Shown here: one piece after another, positions 61,961-64,000 of the stretch
How the letters are laid out: the number at the start of each line of letters is the position of its first letter
How positions within the stretch are numbered: position 1 is the stretch's first letter
Assembly: GCA_028023455.1 (NCBI GenBank)
Contig: JAQFVV010012397.1
Span: 4,792,888 to 4,856,887, forward strand
From: Epiperipatus broadwayi
Taxonomy: Eukaryota > Onychophora > Udeonychophora > Euonychophora > Peripatidae
DNA: 64,000 bases
Direction of reading: 5' to 3'
Notes under the pieces: generated by a model
What the model was told of the DNA's origin: nothing
Database searches by the model: none
Seen by the model: the letters and a program-made list of their open reading frames with translations, nothing else
Position numbers and translations under genes: made by a program

Positions 61961-64000
61961 CACCATAATTACTTATCTCCAGAATTTGTCTTTTACTTTT
62001 TTATTCCATTTATAAACATATAACAGAACAAAGCCATAATTGAACAATCTAAAAAACTTTAACATTTCATCTTGTTTCATCTCCTTTTTAAGTTATCCAA
62101 TTAATATCTTTTACTGTATAATATTTTAAATCATGTGTTAATATCAAACTCAAAAAAAGTCTTAATCAAATCAACTTTCCTTGAATAGCTTTTACTGATT
62201 GCATTACTTTCTTTCATTTATTCACAATTTTGAAGCTCTTTACAGGAAATTTCTTATTCATTTTTCAAATGTATTGCCTAATATATATTAAGCTTGGAAT
62301 ACTATTTTCCTTTCATGATATTTATTATAAACAACAATTATATATATTTTTATTTTCCTTTTTAATAATTTATTCCCTTTCCCCCCAAATACTCTGTCAT
62401 TTAATTCCTAAGTACGTGTATCTGGACATAATTTCTATATTAAAACCTCAATTTCTCATTTATTTATGTTTTATAATTTAGCAACAATACTTGATTTATT
62501 CTTGCTAAAGTCATACTCTCTTTCAATCTCTAAATAAATATTTAAAAATTATTCATATGAACCAAATTTGCCATGCATTCAATGCTAGTCCTATTTTCTT
62601 CATAAATTTCTGTCTATTTTTATTTCATTCAACAAAAAGGCATTTCTCAAACAAACATTTTGATTCAATAGTCTTTGTTCTAAAATTTTTAATCCAAGTT
62701 ATAAAGTGTGAAGTCATACAGATCACTAGTTTCTGAATTTTCTATATTTTAGTATTTATAAGGGATCTGCAAATTATTAGATATATGAAACAATATAAAT
62801 TCTCCAAAATATAATCATTTGTGACAGTTTTGAGTTTACCTTTCTTTCGTTTTCAAGTAGTTATTTTCCACATTATTTATATAATGCATAGGTTAAAAAA
62901 AGGTAACACCCTAATTCATAAATGCCAATAATCGACTAATACTGCAGTTAAAATTTTTTATATTTAGTGAAATAACAGTCTGATATTTTCTAAAAATTTT
63001 ATTTTCATCGAAATTAGACGATTTTCAATTCACCAAACACTATTGAATGGCGAGCTGTGTTGGATTCGGCTTAGGTACTTCAAAAAATTCTCATATTTGT
63101 TTGATAAACCCTCAATTAACTGAAATGTTTCATGTTTTACATGAGTTTCACGCACAGACCCACACTTCTATGTACAAATAGACATATATGTTTATAAGCT
63201 ATAGAAGTCTATAATTATTATTTCCTAGTAGTTTTCCGTTTAGCTTAAAATATTTTCAGTATTGTGCTCCATTTTAAACTGAACCGAAAACTAAAAACAT
63301 AGAAGAAACAATAATTATACACTTCTAAACGATATCACCATACGTATGCAAAACGTATTGCATATCATTAACGGAGTTTGTAGAACTCATGAGATCAGAT
63401 TTTACATCTGCTACATTTTAATAGCAAATATGATTGTATTATAAAGGTAAATCAGTTTTAAATATCCACAGCAGAGCAAAGACCTTTTTAACATCTTTTC
63501 ATAGAAAAATAGTGAAAGAGAAACATTATGCATCAGATTTTCCTGTTGCAAAATGATGAAAGATTGAAATACTTTTTACCTTTGTTTTATTTTTTTTTTT
63601 TTTAGCTAAAAGAGCTAGATGTCTATTTAACAATCAATATTAGATGGCTATCTGGGTTGCCTAGGGAGATTCATTTTAAGTGAAAATAAATTTTAAGCCT
63701 GATTGAATTCTGGAATTTTTTTTCGTTTTACGCAGTCTAAATTTGAACGTCAGGTGTAGAGTATAAAAAATGGATATATTGTACTATAAATGTATATAAT
63801 CGATGTCCCTATATTTTATATTATATATACATATATCATTTTTAAAATTTTAATTCTGAAAACAGAATTTGATATTTTATTTCGTTTTCTTTATTATTTT
63901 TCTTAATATTGCATCAAGTCAATCAGACTAATTAATCTAATTACCACACAATTCTTCAAATATTTTTTTTTATTATCTCTAACAAGCAGTGCATTTACCA
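61961..64000. other. No gene seen
   Basis: A+T-rich DNA. Upstream parts of the minus-strand LINE may extend into 61961-62100 but are not readable with confidence. A poly(T) of about 14 lies near 63590. Confidence 0.5.

Noticed and set aside
62230-62481. 83-aa plus-strand frame rich in F, I, Y and L
   Set aside because: Typical chance frame in T-rich DNA, opposite the decayed LINE; no motif.

Overview
This window looks like gene-poor, very A+T-rich nuclear DNA (by eye about three quarters A+T) from a metazoan, most likely an invertebrate. The evidence is the mix of repeat families: Penelope-like elements (PLEs) with GIY-YIG endonucleases, a nearly full-length RTE-type LINE, a BED/hAT transposase relic of the GTF2IRD2-like kind, decayed LINE tails, tRNA-derived SINEs, several palindromic MITE families and many (TA)n tracts. 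I cannot name the species. No complete host protein-coding gene was recognised, so the window is intergenic or lies inside very large introns.

Layout. 0-15 kb: three copies of one PLE family (two head-to-head at the left edge, one near 7.4-8.25 kb), two further PLE lineages at 10.7 and 14.4 kb, palindromic MITEs at 1.1, 3.9 and 5.6 kb, an inverted SINE pair with a 93-bp internal tandem at 4.36-5.27 kb, a LINE C-terminal tail at 9.0-9.3 kb, a SINE at 11.2 kb and a decayed hAT transposase at 11.85-13.5 kb. 15.5-20 kb: a palindromic repeat copy, a 740-bp element with long terminal inverted repeats, and a minus-strand RTE-type LINE (about 16.72-19.97 kb). 20.03-27.96 kb: the best preserved object, an LTR retrotransposon with two nearly identical LTRs of about 2.58 kb, a lysine-tRNA-type primer binding site, one intact Gag-like ORF (373 aa) and no polymerase. 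28-54 kb: mostly featureless A+T-rich DNA with a degenerate 65-bp tandem, an RTE 3' fragment, a tRNA-like SINE head, MITEs and a pyrimidine-rich tract. It also holds a CpG-bearing block with promoter-like motifs on the minus strand at 36.5-37.6 kb. 53.2-57 kb: tandem and partial MITE copies, then a compositionally distinct block (55.15-57.0 kb) with three E2F-like motifs, a candidate 70-nt minus-strand exon and a hairpin with an open frame. 57-64 kb: a tRNA-like SINE fragment, a decayed minus-strand LINE reverse transcriptase tail and otherwise nothing recognised.

The genes here do not form a pathway. They are competing retroelements and transposons of different ages. PLE, RTE, LINE and hAT reading frames are broken by frameshifts or stops. 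The Gag-only LTR element has LTRs differing at only about 25 positions by eye, so it looks recent, and it must have been mobilised by a partner supplying reverse transcriptase and integrase.
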